A stretch of 64,000 nt of DNA from Desmodesmus armatus (lineage: Eukaryota > Chlorophyta > Chlorophyceae > Sphaeropleales > Scenedesmaceae). The stretch lies in assembly GCA_007449985.2 (NCBI GenBank), contig VIIQ02000703.1:434001-498000 (forward strand). Reading direction: 5' to 3'. The number at the start of each line of letters is the position of its first letter. The first letter of the stretch is position 1. Both the position numbers and the translations under genes were made by a program. The notes beneath the pieces are model-generated. The model made no database searches. It saw only the letters and a program-made list of their open reading frames with translations, and was not told the DNA's origin. Positions 1 to 13,200 of this stretch are shown in pieces.

Positions 1-2452
1 GGTACCTAGCCAGAACCGTAGCGCCGGGAGATCTTTCAAAACATCCGGGCCCCCCATCCCAGCCCACTCACAGGGATCTTCACGCTGCCTGCCTCCATAC
101 GCTGGAACACCACATTCAGCATCTGCGTCAGCGTGGCCTTGGCTGTCGTCTGGTTGACCTCACTGCGCGACATAAGGTGGATGTTGTAGCACGTCCGCAC
201 CGCCAGCAGCAGCGCCTGCCCATGCAGGGTGAAGGTAAGGCTGGTGGTGGCGGTCAGCAGACCGCGCAGCACCAGGACCTCTACACCCTCGTCTGGAATC
301 TCATCACAGCCACAGATAATCTGCACCGCAAGACCCTGCGGGTTCACCAGCTGAACCCCCGGCTGGCTGCTGCCTGCTGTCTCGGAGGGCGCTGCGGACT
401 GCGGCGTGTCTGGCGCTGACTGTGGCTGCTGTTTTGCTGCGGCGCCGTCATCGTCATGCTGCTTGTCAGCTGTGACGTAGTGCGCTGCTCCTTGCAAGTA
501 CCTGTAGGCAGGCAACAACAGGCAGACAAGGTCTGACTGGGTGTCCACAGCAAGTGGCAACACTGCAACGCAGCCATGGCGTGCATCCACTGCTTGACTG
601 ACACACACCCTGTCCAGTGGTCCTGCAGGGCACATTTCTGTGAACCGCCTGAGGTGCCTCGGCAGGCAAATCCTGTGCAGCTGCTTGCTGCACAGCGGCA
701 AGCAATGCGTTGCTGCAGGAGCACTGCTGTAGTGATGCCATAGTCACCCAAGTCACTCTAATATATTGCTGGTGCTGCTAGCACGTGCCCACTCCTGGCA
801 CCGGAAGAAGGCATGTTTGGGTTTGCTTCCTGTGCTGCCTCTCACCGGAAAGCAATCAGCTTGTGGATGAGGTCCAGCGCTACTTCCACAATATTGGGCC
901 GCAGCGTGTGCACCGCCAGCTGCAGAACCTGTATAGACACATGGGAGACAGTGCAAGACAGGCCAGGGTGGGTGTAGCTCCCTAGCTGCTTCGGTGGCAT
1001 GGCTCAGGGCACACCAAGAGCACCCCGCAGGACGCGAAATGCAGACTGTCGGTGCAGTTGCTTCCCAACACCCTCGCTGCCAGAATGCACAAGCCGAAGC
1101 ACATCATGCGTTGGTGAAGCCTGCGGCCAACTGCCTGCAGGTTGAGTCTGGCTGGCGCTCAAGCATGTCTGTGCCTACACTGAAAGCCAATACAGGCTCT
1201 GTGCCACGGTTCCCTCCCTCGTAGCCGCTTCGTTCCAACATGGGGCGCAGCCCGCAGTGTCGGTAACCCCTACCCAATGCTGCCTGCAGCTTTGGTATGC
1301 TTGGCAGACAGGTCCACTTGCGCATATACTGGCACATGCATGTGCCGTTGCAAACCCAGTTCCTCCCGCTGAACCCACCTGCATGACCGCAAGTGCTGCT
1401 GCATCGCTGATTGCGCTGTCTGTCCGTCGCACGAGGTCAGCAGCTGGCGCAGGCACCACGCTGGGCACCGCTGCAGCTGCTAGGCGTGCTGCATCCGCAC
1501 CACGCTTTGCTTCCGCTTCCGCTTCCGCGGCTGCAGCTGCTTCGGCTGCAGCTGCTGCTGCATCTGCTGCGCCTGCTTGTGGGTCTGGTTCAGCTGTGCT
1601 TGCCGACGTGCTTTGCTGCTCTTGGGAAGCTGCATCGCCTGCTGTGACACTATCCGCCTGGACAAGGGCAGCAGACAAAAGCACGGTTTGCTTGTCAGCG
1701 AAGTGCAGGCTGGATGGTCTGTCCCTTGGTCATGAGGGCATGGCACAGCAGCTACTCTCTTGACCCCTGTGCTCCAGTCTGTCAAACGTGCATGCTGGCT
1801 GCTTCAGCGCCCGCAATCGCACTGCCTGCGCAGATGTAGCGTATGGCTTGGCTATGTTGTGCTGCAAAGTGTTGTGATCAAATGCTGTCATGATGTCCAC
1901 TGTCATGGGTTGAGGGTTACCATGTTGGCATAGCACACAGGCGCAAGACGCCGCACTACTGGCCCTGCACACCTTTTGGCTGTTGATGTGGTTATCTGCT
2001 AACATTTACCTCAGACTGCCTGGCAGAAGGGGGACCTGGTGTGTCAGGCTGCTGCTGCTCCACTGCCGCGCCTGCAGCAGATGCTGCAGCTTGGGCTGCT
2101 GCTCTGCTGGCATACTCTGGAGACAGCACCTGCGTGTTGAGCAGTACATGTCCCTCTCGGTGCTGGAAAACACTTTTTTGGTTGAGGACTCTATGGTGCC
2201 GCATCATCAAGAGATACACGCATCACAGCTGCACTACGGTGACTGCGCTCCCTGCTACAGACAGCATGTCCGCACGTAGCGTTGCAGTTGCTGGTAGGTG
2301 ATTTGTAGATGCCGGCCAATACAGCTTACCTCATGTATGCTGTCAATAAGCTTTTGGCACTGCTGGGCAAGGTCAGCATGCTTCTTTGACCCTGCCAGCT
2401 TCTTGATCTTGGCCAAGGCATTGGCAATGAGTTCAGCTGCAGGCTGGGACAT
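1..2452 (-). CDS. BIG-type ARF-GEF (Sec7 family), N-terminal part, runs off left edge
   Basis: N-terminal portion of a large brefeldin-A-inhibited guanine-nucleotide exchange factor, which activates ARF GTPases at the trans-Golgi and endosomes. Five exons join in phase: 2452-2330, 2129-2010, 1657-1379, 928-846 and 501-72; the gene then continues off the window through an intron starting at 71. Exon 1 reads like the plant BIG N-terminus (KIKKLAGSKKHADLAQQCQK). Exon 3 is Ala/Glu-rich low complexity. Exon 4 encodes VEVALDLIHKLIAF, and exon 5 the DCB-domain core (VRTCYNIHLMSRSEVNQTTA, then LTQMLNVVFQRME), which is highly diagnostic of BIG proteins. The Sec7 catalytic domain is not in the window. 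The first in-frame ATG is at 2452; the frame stays open upstream, so the start is tentative. The exon 2 acceptor is the least certain. The family call is firm. Confidence 0.9.
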
Positions 2453-3006
2453 GCTGGCTGGCCTGCCTTGCAAGTGTGCTGCTGCTCCAGCTATGGCTTC
2501 AAACAAGACGTTGGCTGAAGCATCTTGTTTGGGGTTCAGATGCCCTGTCTGCTTTCAGGCCTGGACGAACAGCAAACAGTCCGCCCCGCACCCCAACTTC
2601 AGGTCAGGTCAACAGCAGCTCCTGCCCAGGTCTGCTGCACTGCAGGCAAGGTTTCCCAGCAACAACCTTGTTTCAATCAATCAACATGATGCTCACCTGC
2701 CCATTGCAAGCAGAAACCAGGCCTCCTCTGTGTGTAGTGAGATCGCTGGCCAGTTCAAGTCAAGCTTGAAAGAACTTCTAGCTTGCTGCAAGCACCCTTA
2801 AGCAGTCATGAGATATGATGTGTGTATCGTTGATAGTAAGACGTGCAGGTAACCGTTCCAAGGCTACAAAGTGTGACACGACCCACACACGTCAAAGTGT
2901 GACACGACCCACACACATCACACGTACATTGGTGTAAGCTGCCAAGTTTGCCCTTGCTGATGCAGAGAGCGCATGACTACCACTCTCGACTATACGCTCG
3001 CCTACA
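2453..3006. promoter_or_regulatory. Divergent promoter region between ARF-GEF and bZIP genes
   Basis: This 554-bp region separates two genes transcribed away from each other, so it must contain both 5' ends and their promoters, assuming the start codons chosen are right. No TATA box is convincing. The clearest element is the 24-bp direct repeat annotated separately. The ARF-GEF frame is open for some distance above its ATG, so part of the left side may be coding or 5' UTR. Confidence 0.5.
2867..2916. repeat. Two 24-bp perfect direct repeats in divergent promoter
   Basis: Two identical 24-bp copies occur at 2867-2890 and 2893-2916, separated by two bases; the core is GTGTGACACGACCCACACAC. They lie about 90-140 bp upstream of the bZIP start codon. 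The centre-to-centre spacing of 26 bp is about 2.5 helical turns. A regulatory role is inference; it could be a chance tandem duplication. Confidence 0.6.
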
Positions 3007-6000
3007 ATGAGCCAGTGTGTACACTTGCCTGCGGGATGCCTTATTGCTCCGGAGCCTCCTGCGTTCGCATCATACGACGGCTTTCAAGATGAAGACGTTG
3101 ACGCTTATGCCTTACTTGACCAGGATCAGGACGTGATGCCCCCGGCAGGCCTGCTTGCGCCTGGGGAGCTTCTCCAACAGCAGCAGCAGATGCAGTTGCA
3201 GTTGGACGGCAATGCCAGCAGCGGGGCACTGAGCGGCTGGATCAGTGGCCCTAACTGCACATCTCCCAGCAGCAGCCCCCGGCAAGCAGGGCAGAGCAGG
3301 CAGAGAGCCAGCAATGCATTTGTGAAGGGTGGCGGTGGGTCCAGCAAGGGTGGTGGACGCAAATGTACATCCCTTGCTCAGCGAGAAGCACACAAGCGCT
3401 ACAGAGAGAAGAAAAAGCAAAGTGTAAGCAGGGGTGGGCAATGCATCACCTGAACAGGCTGAAACCACATCAGTATGGATGACAGGGATGCTGTAGCAGG
3501 GGCGATCGGTGTGTGCATGAAGGAGACCACCTTGATTGTGTGCATGCAGATCGCTTCTCTGGCAGCCATGGTGGTGTCAACCTGCACATGCACTCTCATG
3601 TCAGTGCACCCATTGCACACCCTAGACAGGGCAATCCCAACATTGCACCGTCCCGAGCCAAGACTGCCACAGCTTCCATTCATTGGTCGCCATGCTGACA
3701 CCTGTGTGTTGTGCTGTGCTGTTCTTCATGGCACCGCCCATGCTCTGCAGATTGCCGCCATGGAGGTTGCGGTACAGACAAAGCGGTACGAGCTTGAGCA
3801 GCTGCTGGCAGAGAACGAGCAGCTGAAGAGCAGGGCGAGGGTGCTGGAGACAGCAGAGCGATGCAGTGTGGAGATACACGAACTCATGAAGCTCCTGGAC
3901 GGCCTGCAGGTGCAGATACCCTCACATCAACGGTTGCATATCGCAGTAGCATGCAACCTAGCACTTGCATTCAGGATACACATGTATCCTTTGGGAAGAC
4001 ACAGCAGTTGACTGAGCCTGAGGCAATAGCTGTGTGACAGTAGGCCCAGCGCCGAAGGCAGGCATGTGCAAGCTGTCAGTGCATCGCACAATGGCTCATA
4101 AGCAGCTCAAAGGTTGTGTGCGCTGGTCACGGTGTGGCATCTTTTGCTGAGTGGCTGTTATACCTGTCATCGGCACCCCATCCCTCATGGGGGCGCAGAG
4201 CAGTAGCAACAAGCCGCACACAACCAACTTTTTGCTTTCATCGCATTTGCTTCGTGCTGGCAGGCGGTTGCCTCCATGAACCCAGAAGGCACCGACAAGG
4301 TCAGCAGCTGCACCAGCAGGCTGGCCCAGGGCACTGGCAGCAATGCTGCTGCTGCTGCCGCACCGTCAGCACAGGCAGGTGCTGGCACCAGCAGCAGCAT
4401 GGGCCGCAGCAGCATGGGCCGCAGCAGCATGACGAGCCAGCAGGACCAGGATCATGGCGAAGCAGCAGCAGCTGCAGCTGCGCCGGCCTCTGCAACGGCT
4501 GTTTCCAGCAGCTTCCTGCAGCGTTTGATGCCCAGTGCTGGCATGCAGGCGGCGGGGTCAAATTCTGCAGGTCCTGCAGGCATGGTGCCGGTCAAGCAGG
4601 AGCTGCAGGACCAGCAGCAGCTGCTAAACGCTGTGCTGATCAGCCTCCAGGATGAGGAGCACTGGTTGCAAATGGCTCAGCGCTACCTGGAAGCCCCGGA
4701 AAGCCAGCCGCAGCAGCAGCAAGAGGAGCGTGGAGAGCAGAGGCAGGACCCAGTCCAGCACAGGGCATGGCCGAATGGGGCCACGCCTGCTGCAGGCGCC
4801 CGCAGTGAAGCTGGAGCGACTGAGGGTGCTGCAGCCTGCAGTATCAGCCCCAGCAGCACCGCGGAGTCTGTCAGTGTGCTGGCAGAGATGGGGTCTGTGG
4901 ACACACCCGAGCAGGGCCTGGTGATCTACAAGGCCTTCCTGCAGAGGGCCTCTGAGATGCTGGCCCTGGCGCAACAACAGCAGCAGCAGGGACAGATTGG
5001 TGAGTCTACAGTACAGTACAGGGCATCGCATCACATGGCATCACAGCACAGCACAAAGCAGTCCAGTGCAGTGCAGTATATTGCAGTACAGTACATTGCA
5101 GTATAGAGACGCACAGTCCATAAGACCATGTTCCATCTTCCACAGTAGCTAGCGAACCTCAAGCCCATGATGAGTTGGTTGTGTTTGCTTGGGGCACATG
5201 GGCCAACGGGCACATGGGCCATCTGCATGTGCCTGGGGCAGCTGAGTGTCTGTATGTCACACCTCCTTCTGACCTGTCAGCATTGCCCTTGTTCTTTGCA
5301 TGCAGCAGTGTGTGACGCTAGTGTGAGGGTGGGTTCAGTTGGAGCTGAATAGCCCGGCGCCCCACTGTTTTTACCCCCGCCATACTCACAGCAGCAGCAA
5401 CTTGATCATGATCACACCTCGTGCTGTCACTCATATGTTGGCCGCTTCTGCACTGCTGCGTGCGTATCTGTCCACAGCCGCAGCCGCAGACACCGAGCAG
5501 CAGCTGAGCGAGTTGACGCGCACCACTATCGGCCGCATGCAGCCCTTCCTGGTCGCACGGGGCCAGGGCGTGGTGTACGACTGGAACGCACGCAACCTGG
5601 AGACCCAGCGGCCCGAAGAGCCCCCACACAGCCTGTGGCCCGCAGTACTCGATGCACTCCAGCTGTCAGGCGACACGCAGCGCGACGCACTGCAGTGCTT
5701 CGAGCTGTTTGGCGGGCCCCTCACTCGGCTGCTCGAGGGACGGGTGCGGCTGGTGCAGCAGTATAGGGAGCTGCAGCAGACGCCTCCTGTGGGCGTCAGC
5801 AACAGCGGCGGCGGCAGCGGAGGCGGCGGCGGCGATTCTGCTGGTGATGGTGGTGACGTCATCAATGTGGCGTCGGCGAAAACTCTGGAGGCTGTTGCAG
5901 GGCCGCTCATCACCTGTGGGGTGGTGCTGCGGAATCTTGCTGCCAACCTGGAGCGCTATCAGGTAGGGTGGTGCAGCAGACAGACTCCGCCTGCGCACTT

Positions 6001-6845
6001 GTCGTCTCTTAGTGCCCTTAGGCATGCACCAGTTGCTGGGCCCATGAGCCCACATGGAGTCACAGCCCTTGTCGCCCCTGTGTAACAAACCCAGTCACAT
6101 GCTGGTTTCTTTGTGCTCCATGCACCGTGCCCAGTGACTTGGTGCTTCCCAGCACAGCAGTCTTTGGACACATGCTACATGTTTGCTTGCAAACATATCG
6201 TTTCCTGCTGCCCGATTTGCATGGAAGTGAAAGCGTGCAGCCCAACCCACTCACGCACTGCTGTGCTGCTGTGCTGCGTCCTTGGCGCAGTCCCTGGATG
6301 GCGTCTTCGCCCATAGCCTGACCACTCTTTTGAGTGGGTCCCAGATTGCGGCAGCGTGTGTGGCCAGCTACCCCTACTTACCGCGCTGGCATGCGATGAT
6401 GTCGGCACTCAAGCAGAGAAAGGAGGAGGAGGAAGCGCAGCAGCTGCAGGCCATGCAGGTAACGCCTCCCTTTAATTGCCTGAGAGACTGGGGTACATCG
6501 ACTAATAGGCCCTATGGGCACCCTCATGAGCCCTTGACTCACTGGCTAGTGCTGAAGTTGGGACTCTGCCCTCTGATCTGTACTGCACTGTTGTGATGTG
6601 TTCAGCGGGCCATGCACTCTTGCATTTTCAGCTCCGCCATTGCTCTTCACCTACCTCAGCTGTGCTTGGCAACGAAGGCGTATCCACGTTGGATTGGTTT
6701 GTTTCAGCCCTTCTTGACTGCGTTCGGCCTGCCTCTCCCTGCAACTTGCGTGCTTTGGCAGGGGTACCATGCCTCCCACACGACCCAGCGGCGCAGCAGC
6801 AGGGTCCGCACAGCTACACAAGCTGCGAAGGAGTCATACCTGTGA
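3007..6845 (+). CDS. bZIP transcription factor, six exons, about 682 aa
   Basis: Nuclear DNA-binding protein. Exons 3007-3423, 3751-3909, 4264-4999, 5478-5962, 6291-6458 and 6762-6845 (TGA) join in phase. The basic region is split from the zipper by intron 1: exon 1 ends SLAQREAHKRYREKKKQS and exon 2 gives IAAMEVAVQTKRYELEQLL followed by AENEQLKSRARVLE. The first heptad residue (Met) stands ten residues after the basic-region Arg, the canonical spacing, followed by Lys, Leu, Leu, Leu at heptad positions. The usual basic-region Asn is Gln here (Q-x7-R). Exon 3 is Ala/Ser/Gln-rich, probably an activation region. Exons 3-5 contain a conserved-looking helical region (for example LSELTRTTIGRMQPFL and YDWNARNLE) that I cannot name. 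The exon 4 acceptor could be at 5478, 5484 or 5490 without changing frame. DNA target and inducing signal are unknown. Confidence 0.88.
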
Positions 6846-9800
6846 AGCACGCATTGTGGAACAAGCAAGCAAGCACGCAAGCAAAGATCCACAGTTGCCA
6901 GGGAGGTGGGCTACCTGTGAAGCATCGTGGAACATGGACTGCTGGCAGAGGGTGGGTTTGAAGAAGCGCTCATGGCTGGTGTTGTGGTACCGCGTGGTGC
7001 CCTTTCCAAACACATGGGGGTGTCAGCAGGGTACAGCCGTTGTCGTGTGTGAGCAGGGTGTGAAAGCAGGAAGAGGTGCATTGCATTGGCCTGTGTTGCT
7101 CAACCCTGCGTCATGCTGTTGCAGCAGTCAGCACAGTGCTGCAGCTTGTGTCGTGGTGCACGTTTCAGCGAAATATGGCTTGCTTGAATGCATGGTGACC
7201 TGTGTTGGCACCGGCGGGTGCCAGCATCACACTGAGCAAGACCACCGGCTGTAACATGGTGTGTAGCTTGTCGAGTGCGGTGGGCAACTTTGGGCGTGAA
7301 TGACATGGGAGTCCTTTTGTTGTGCCGTGAGCGCCTGCCACCGGCATGGTATCGTCAGCCGTGCTGTGAACATCTGGGGGGCGGGGAGGGGCTGTTGCTG
7401 TACAGGACAAGGGACACACAACGGCAGGACCCCTTTTTGTTGGTGGCGACAATGTACTTGGTTGAGGTGGTGTCTTGAAATTGTGTTGTCGTGGTTTTTC
7501 AATTGTGTCTTGGGGCATGTAAACGTTTTTCTCTTGGGGGCGTGGGGGCCATGTGCACTGTTTTGTGCATGACTTGTAGCGTGCCAACCGCCTTAGTTGC
7601 ATTTGTACAGCAGTCACTGAGTATTTGCAGAGGCGGCGGCGTGTCTGTGTGCCTCTGGCCCTTGTCACCTTGTATCTGCATACGACTAGAGACTGACTGT
7701 CCTCACAAAGGATGGCTGCACAGCCTGTGCTTTGGGCTGCTGACAGGCAACAACGGCATCGCCTGTGCATTTTCTTTTTAGTCTTTCTGACTGCCACAGT
7801 TGTGTCAGAGTTGAATATGTTTTGGCCTGTAGTTGCACTGTTGCTGTACTTGCAGTTGCTTGTGTCTGTTACACTCCATCCAGGCACAGCATTGGGAGGC
7901 CGGTGGCATTTGCTGGGCACTCGCTGCTCCTGTGCATGTGATGGTTCATTGCTGCACGCACAATATGGTATCCCAGTGCCCCACGCAGTGCGCATGTACA
8001 CGCCTTTGTGCATGGAAGGTGCTCGTGTGTTGAGCTGTGCAGACCTGACTACCCACCTGCGGCACCTCTGATCGGCTCGTGTGTTGTCATCTGGCTTGGC
8101 AGCTGGCTGTGGGCAGCAACCAAATCAATTTGGTGTGTCTTGTGCAGGGTTAGCCAAGCTTACGTGGCTGGACGACATGCAGGATTATCTCCTGGGCCCT
8201 TAGCGCAGGCCTGTTGGGCTGACAGTACTGGCACATGGGCCACAAGGAAGCCTGCCTATGCAGAGGCTTGGTTGTTGACGGCTGTGCTTGTTGTGCATAG
8301 TTGTGCATACATGAATGGGCGTGAAGGGGCGATGGCAGCACGCCCCTGTGTGAAGGCCGCTGCACTGCTCTGTTCTGTGCTGCAGCATCGATGCTAGATG
8401 ACCACACACGATAGGTGGATACCCACCTACTACTTTCAGAAGGGCATGGGGTATATTCTTATGGAAGGCTGCATGCTGAATATGTGCTGTCTACGGCAAC
8501 TCAACATCCCTGGTGTGCGGTGCATGATGTTGCAGTTTCCAAACCTGCATAGTCATGCAGCTGCATCGGGCATCTTCCTGGGAGTGTCACCTGCCATGCA
8601 CAAAGGCTGGTGCTTGGTTGTGTGTACAGCAGTCCAGGACAGGTTTTGGGACAGGGGCACGAGCGACAGGAGAGCCGCCGAGAGAGGCAGGTGTCAGGGA
8701 CAGGGACAGAGGCCCGAGCCCTGGGGATGCAAGAGGCTCATCGGCCTTTGTGGTATACTTCAGCGCTGTTCCCTGTCGCTGCATGCGTCGCAGGCAGCTG
8801 CAGGCGGGCGGCGGCAGTGTGTATGTTTGCAGGCAGCCATCAGTGGGCTTCCAACTCTTGTGCTGAGGTGCAGTGCACTGGGGGCCTGCTAAGACCCTGA
8901 GTATGTCGCATGCCATGCAATGACTGATGGTGTGCCCTGTACAGACCTAGAGGCATCTCTGTGTAAGTGATATGTACATGGGCGCAGCACAGCTGCATCT
9001 GTTGCTGCTAGCAGCGCTGGCACTGTGCGATGGCACTGCCAAGGCTGGCTGGACGTGGGACGCCCGCTGGTTGGCGACCAGAATGCTGGTCGTCTCGGGA
9101 AAGACACTGCATGCTTTTTGGTGGCAAAGGCACCTCGTGTCATGAGTAGTAAAGCATGTGGTTGCCTGATGATTTGTTCAGCAGCCGTCAGGTGCCTTCC
9201 ATCACATGCGTGTGTGTGTATCGTCCCTCTCTCCTTTGTTTGGGCCAAGGTTGGGGAAAGGGTCATATGCAGACTTCAACCACACCTTGTGTTTTTGTGT
9301 TCTGTGGTCGGCCTGCCAGTGTTTGCTGCAAGAAGGTTGGTTTATGCCTCTGTTTGATGTGCGTGGGTCTCCAAGACATCAGAGAGATCACTCGACTTTC
9401 TTTCGGCAGAGACAGCAGTAGTGCCCACTGCACACGCATGCGGCACCCTGGCAGCAGCTGGCCATGGGAGGGGTTGAGTTTGTCGGCTGTACAGCTTGTC
9501 TCATATGAGATGCATGCTGCTGCTACGGTTGGCAGCATGCATACTATCATACTTTGCATGCTGTGCATGTGGTCATACGGTCCGATCACATGTGCTCTAC
9601 CTGTTGTTGAGTCCTGACAAAGGCCTCCCTAGGGACAGGTTATGCGGGATGAACGTGTGCACCTGTCTATGTGTGATGTAGCTGGCGCGAAGTTGCAGGC
9701 AGTTGCGCACTGCACCAGCTGCAGTCACACAACCAGGCAGTGGTGTGGTAGGCTGAGGTATGAAGTCAGGGAGCTTTGACGCATCGTGGATGTCCTGGAG

Positions 9801-10223
9801 TCGCTTGGTGTGTGCCGGCTGGCGGGGTGGTGGCGTGGCTCCTGCTCTCAGAGGCAGTAAGGCCAATAGGTGCATGGTGTGTGAGTTGCCACCATGGCCT
9901 GCATGTGGTTGCTGGCAAGGCTGAGCAGGGTGCACAGGACCACCACAACAACTTTGCATGGCTGTGCAGAGTCTGTGCATGTGTGTGCGCGAGTGAGTGA
10001 CTTCGTGCCAGCAGCCCAGGGAGCTGAGGCGATAGTTCAAAGGGTGAAGCTCTGGCGTGGGCACATGCTGTTGCATGCACGGCTGTTCGTATGAACAGCA
10101 TGATCATGTGTTCACACACTGGATACATGGAAGGCATGTGTGCCGGTGTTGCCGGCAAGTGCTCTGCCTGCATCAACATGGGTTGTACATTGACAGCTTG
10201 TCAAGCCCCTGAATTGCAACACA
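6846..10223 (+). other. Long 3' UTR and intergenic stretch, no recognised gene
   Basis: About 3.4 kb of TG-rich sequence downstream of the bZIP gene. Open frames here are short, share no recognisable motif and lack good splice-phased partners. TGTAA, the chlorophyte poly(A) signal, occurs at 7250-7254 and 7518-7522, which would give a 3' UTR of about 400-700 nt, typical for green algae. I see nothing else beyond simple low-complexity bias. Confidence 0.6.
7250..7254 (+). terminator. Candidate TGTAA poly(A) signal of bZIP gene
   Basis: First TGTAA noted downstream of the bZIP stop codon, 405 bases after it. A second lies at 7518-7522. TGTAA is the usual polyadenylation signal in chlorophyte algae. 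A five-base motif is weak evidence alone; position relative to the stop supports it. Confidence 0.35.
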
Positions 10224-13200
10224 ATCATCGGAAATATGTACAAGACTGTGACAGCCGACTAAAGCCTTTTTGACAGTCGTGAATATCACAGTACATGGCT
10301 TAACCGGGGCTGTGACAGTCGGCTGACTATAGTCGCGACTGTCACCAGTCGACTGCAACAGTCGCGACTTGCCAAAGCCGACTGACCAGTGCCCACTGTT
10401 TTAAGAAAGAACGGCTATTTTGGCTTTTGTTCCGCTGTTTGTGCACGTTCAGCTGAATGCATGCGGAGCTTCATCATGTTATTCACTTGTCACTCAGTCC
10501 AACCCGATAACTGCATGGTGTTGGTGAACCCCACATACCATGTGCCAAGACAACATTTAATGGCACAACTTCCTTCTTGTGCCGTGACACAAGAGGGTTA
10601 GACAGCTGTCGCCCCGCACCAACCCTGCACCAACCCTGCACGTGAGACATGCATATCCCGGGATAGAGACACACATGCCTCAGACGGTCCCAAGCAATTC
10701 TTGAGAACGTGCCACACCCTGCTGCTGACAACAACATGCTGCGCAAAACAGTCAAACTCAAAATATCAGTCGAACTTGAAATCAGACTGGGAGGCTTGCC
10801 TGCCCATGCATAGAGGCACCACATTCCAAGCATTTAAGAAAACCTTGTGAGTGCCAGTAGAAGACACCACAACATGCTGGACGCGTCACAGCTGATGGTC
10901 GACACCCAGGGGGGGTGGGCCAACAACACAATTACCCTCAAAATCCCAAAAAAAAAACACTACAACAGCATCCACCACCACATTCAGCATCCGTCAGCAA
11001 TGCTCACGGCCATCCTTCAGGCTCCTGCACTCCTTATCAGTCTCAGCTCGTGTCCTGCAGTTGAGCAGCAAGCAGCACAGAGCTTTGTAACATGTGACAG
11101 GCAACAGATCACACCCATGTTCTACGTAGCCATTGTCAAGGCTGTCCACACCCAGAGCACGTCACGTCACGATGATAACATGCCATGCTGCACCCTGCAC
11201 GAGTGATTGTGACTGTTGTTGTGCAACCCTCTTGAGCAAACAAGGTGTACAGGGGCAAGCTATGCCATGCTGCATTCCTGCTTGTGTTTGTAAGACGACA
11301 ATCCTAGGAGCAGCTGAACTTTCTCATATCAGGACCGGGGCGCTGCTGATGCGCATGCCCCACCTGTAGGTCCAGCAGCAATGGACTGGGTCCCTCGCTG
11401 AGCCTCGATATTCGTCCTCAGTTCACGGCCCTTCGGAACATGCTGAGCTCCAGCTTGTTGCGTACGTGCACTGCTGGAACTGCGACGCCGGGCAAAACAA
11501 CACGTTGATATGTGTCAGCAGTCAGGCAAGCCTTGCCGTCCTTGAAGGGATAGCACACCTAGCGTCTTATTGTATAGTGCCTGTCTAAGTAGCAGTGCAG
11601 GACCCTATGCATAATGAAGCAATGCCGCGCAGACATACTGGCACATGGTGTTACCTGACAACAAGGAAGCACTGTGGCACATCAGCAAATGAATCCATCA
11701 TGCCTATCGAGTGAAGAAAATGCCGTGTGAAATAGGAGGGGCTCAGAACGCTCACACACTGCTTGCTGCCTGCAGTGCCTGACACATTCGACGCCGCATG
11801 CATTCCAACCAGCCAACAACGGGCACATCAGCTGCACACTTACATATGGAATGCAGATGGCATCTGTTGAAGTGCACGCGTGCTGCAGCATCTCTGCAGC
11901 TGCTGAAGTTGTCCTTGCTACCAGTGAGTAACGCCACTGTCATGCTCAAACGCAGGACATGCTGCCTAGGTAGTCATGAACCCTTGCTGCTGTCGTGCTG
12001 GCCATGGAAAGCCCATCTCTGGCTGAGTGTCTGCCTTGACCCCTGCTGGCAGTTCAGCCCATCAACAAGCGCAGCAGCTGCTGATGGCTCCTGCACAGTG
12101 GACAAACAAACGTGCCACATAATGTTTGGGACGTCCAGCACAGGTCAATGTGTGCCAACAGTGCCAACAGTACACCACCATCTGCTGCTCCTTGCATCTG
12201 CTTCTGCCATAGAAGCATACCCTGGTGCCTGCCATGCATGCCAATGCGTGCCATGTGTCACCTTCTTTCGAGTGGCTCCTCATGTGTTGCAGCACGTCCG
12301 CACCTGAGCCATGTGATCCTCAACTGTCAGGAAGTTGGTTGTCGTCGAACCACGTTGAGCGCCCCATTGACGACGGAGGCCACTAATACAAGCAGATCAA
12401 CTTGCAGTATGTGAAACGTGCTGTTGGGTGAAACCATCAGCTGAGATCGCTGCAAACATACTGCTGCTCTATACGCCCATAGCGAGCGACAACGCTGTGT
12501 CATACGATAGAAATTCTATCGACAAGTTGAGTCAAAGCGATAATGTGTCCAACTGCACGGCATGTTCAAAAGCTGGGGTGACAGCTGGGATTCTGATGCT
12601 TTCTGCTCTACTGTACTTGTAAGTGAGATAGCAATTTTCGACGGTGGCATTTGCAAGCTGCTGGCAACACGGCTATACGTGGGCTGAACCTAGCCCAGCT
12701 TTCCCATCCAAGCTGTCCAGTTAGCTGCAACTTATTAGCAGCCTAGCCTAGGCTTAGTAGGCCTGGGGTCCACCAACAAAAAAGACCCGGGGGGGGGGGT
12801 GCCAGGCCTGAACCGGCTAGGGAGGGAGATTCCAGTTGCAAAACAGCCTCAAACGGAAGGGGTGTGTGGCAGGCAGCAGTTCGGCAGCATGGGATACAGC
12901 AGCGCCGTAACAAGCTTGCACTTGCCGCGAGGGGTGGGTGGGGTCAGGGCCAAGGAGCCTCAAACGGGATGGCGAGGGGGATACAACTTTGTTTGGCGTA
13001 CCCCCCCCCCCCCCCTCTTCGGGGGTGGTGAAAATGTGTGGTCAACCAGCATAGTACCGGGCCGCCTTACTACTGGAGCCAGCGGTTTGCGGAAGGCAGC
13101 CCCAAGGGTCCCACCTTTTAATTGATGTTAACTGTAAATCTACATAGGTTCAAAACCCTGAAAGCTTACTCTGAAGGATGTTGCCATCAGCGATGCTTTG

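Noticed and set aside
7165..8013. 282-residue minus-strand open frame downstream of bZIP
   Set aside because: Composition (Cys, Ser, His, Thr scattered) and lack of any motif match the antisense of TG-rich 3' UTR sequence; it overlaps the likely bZIP 3' UTR.
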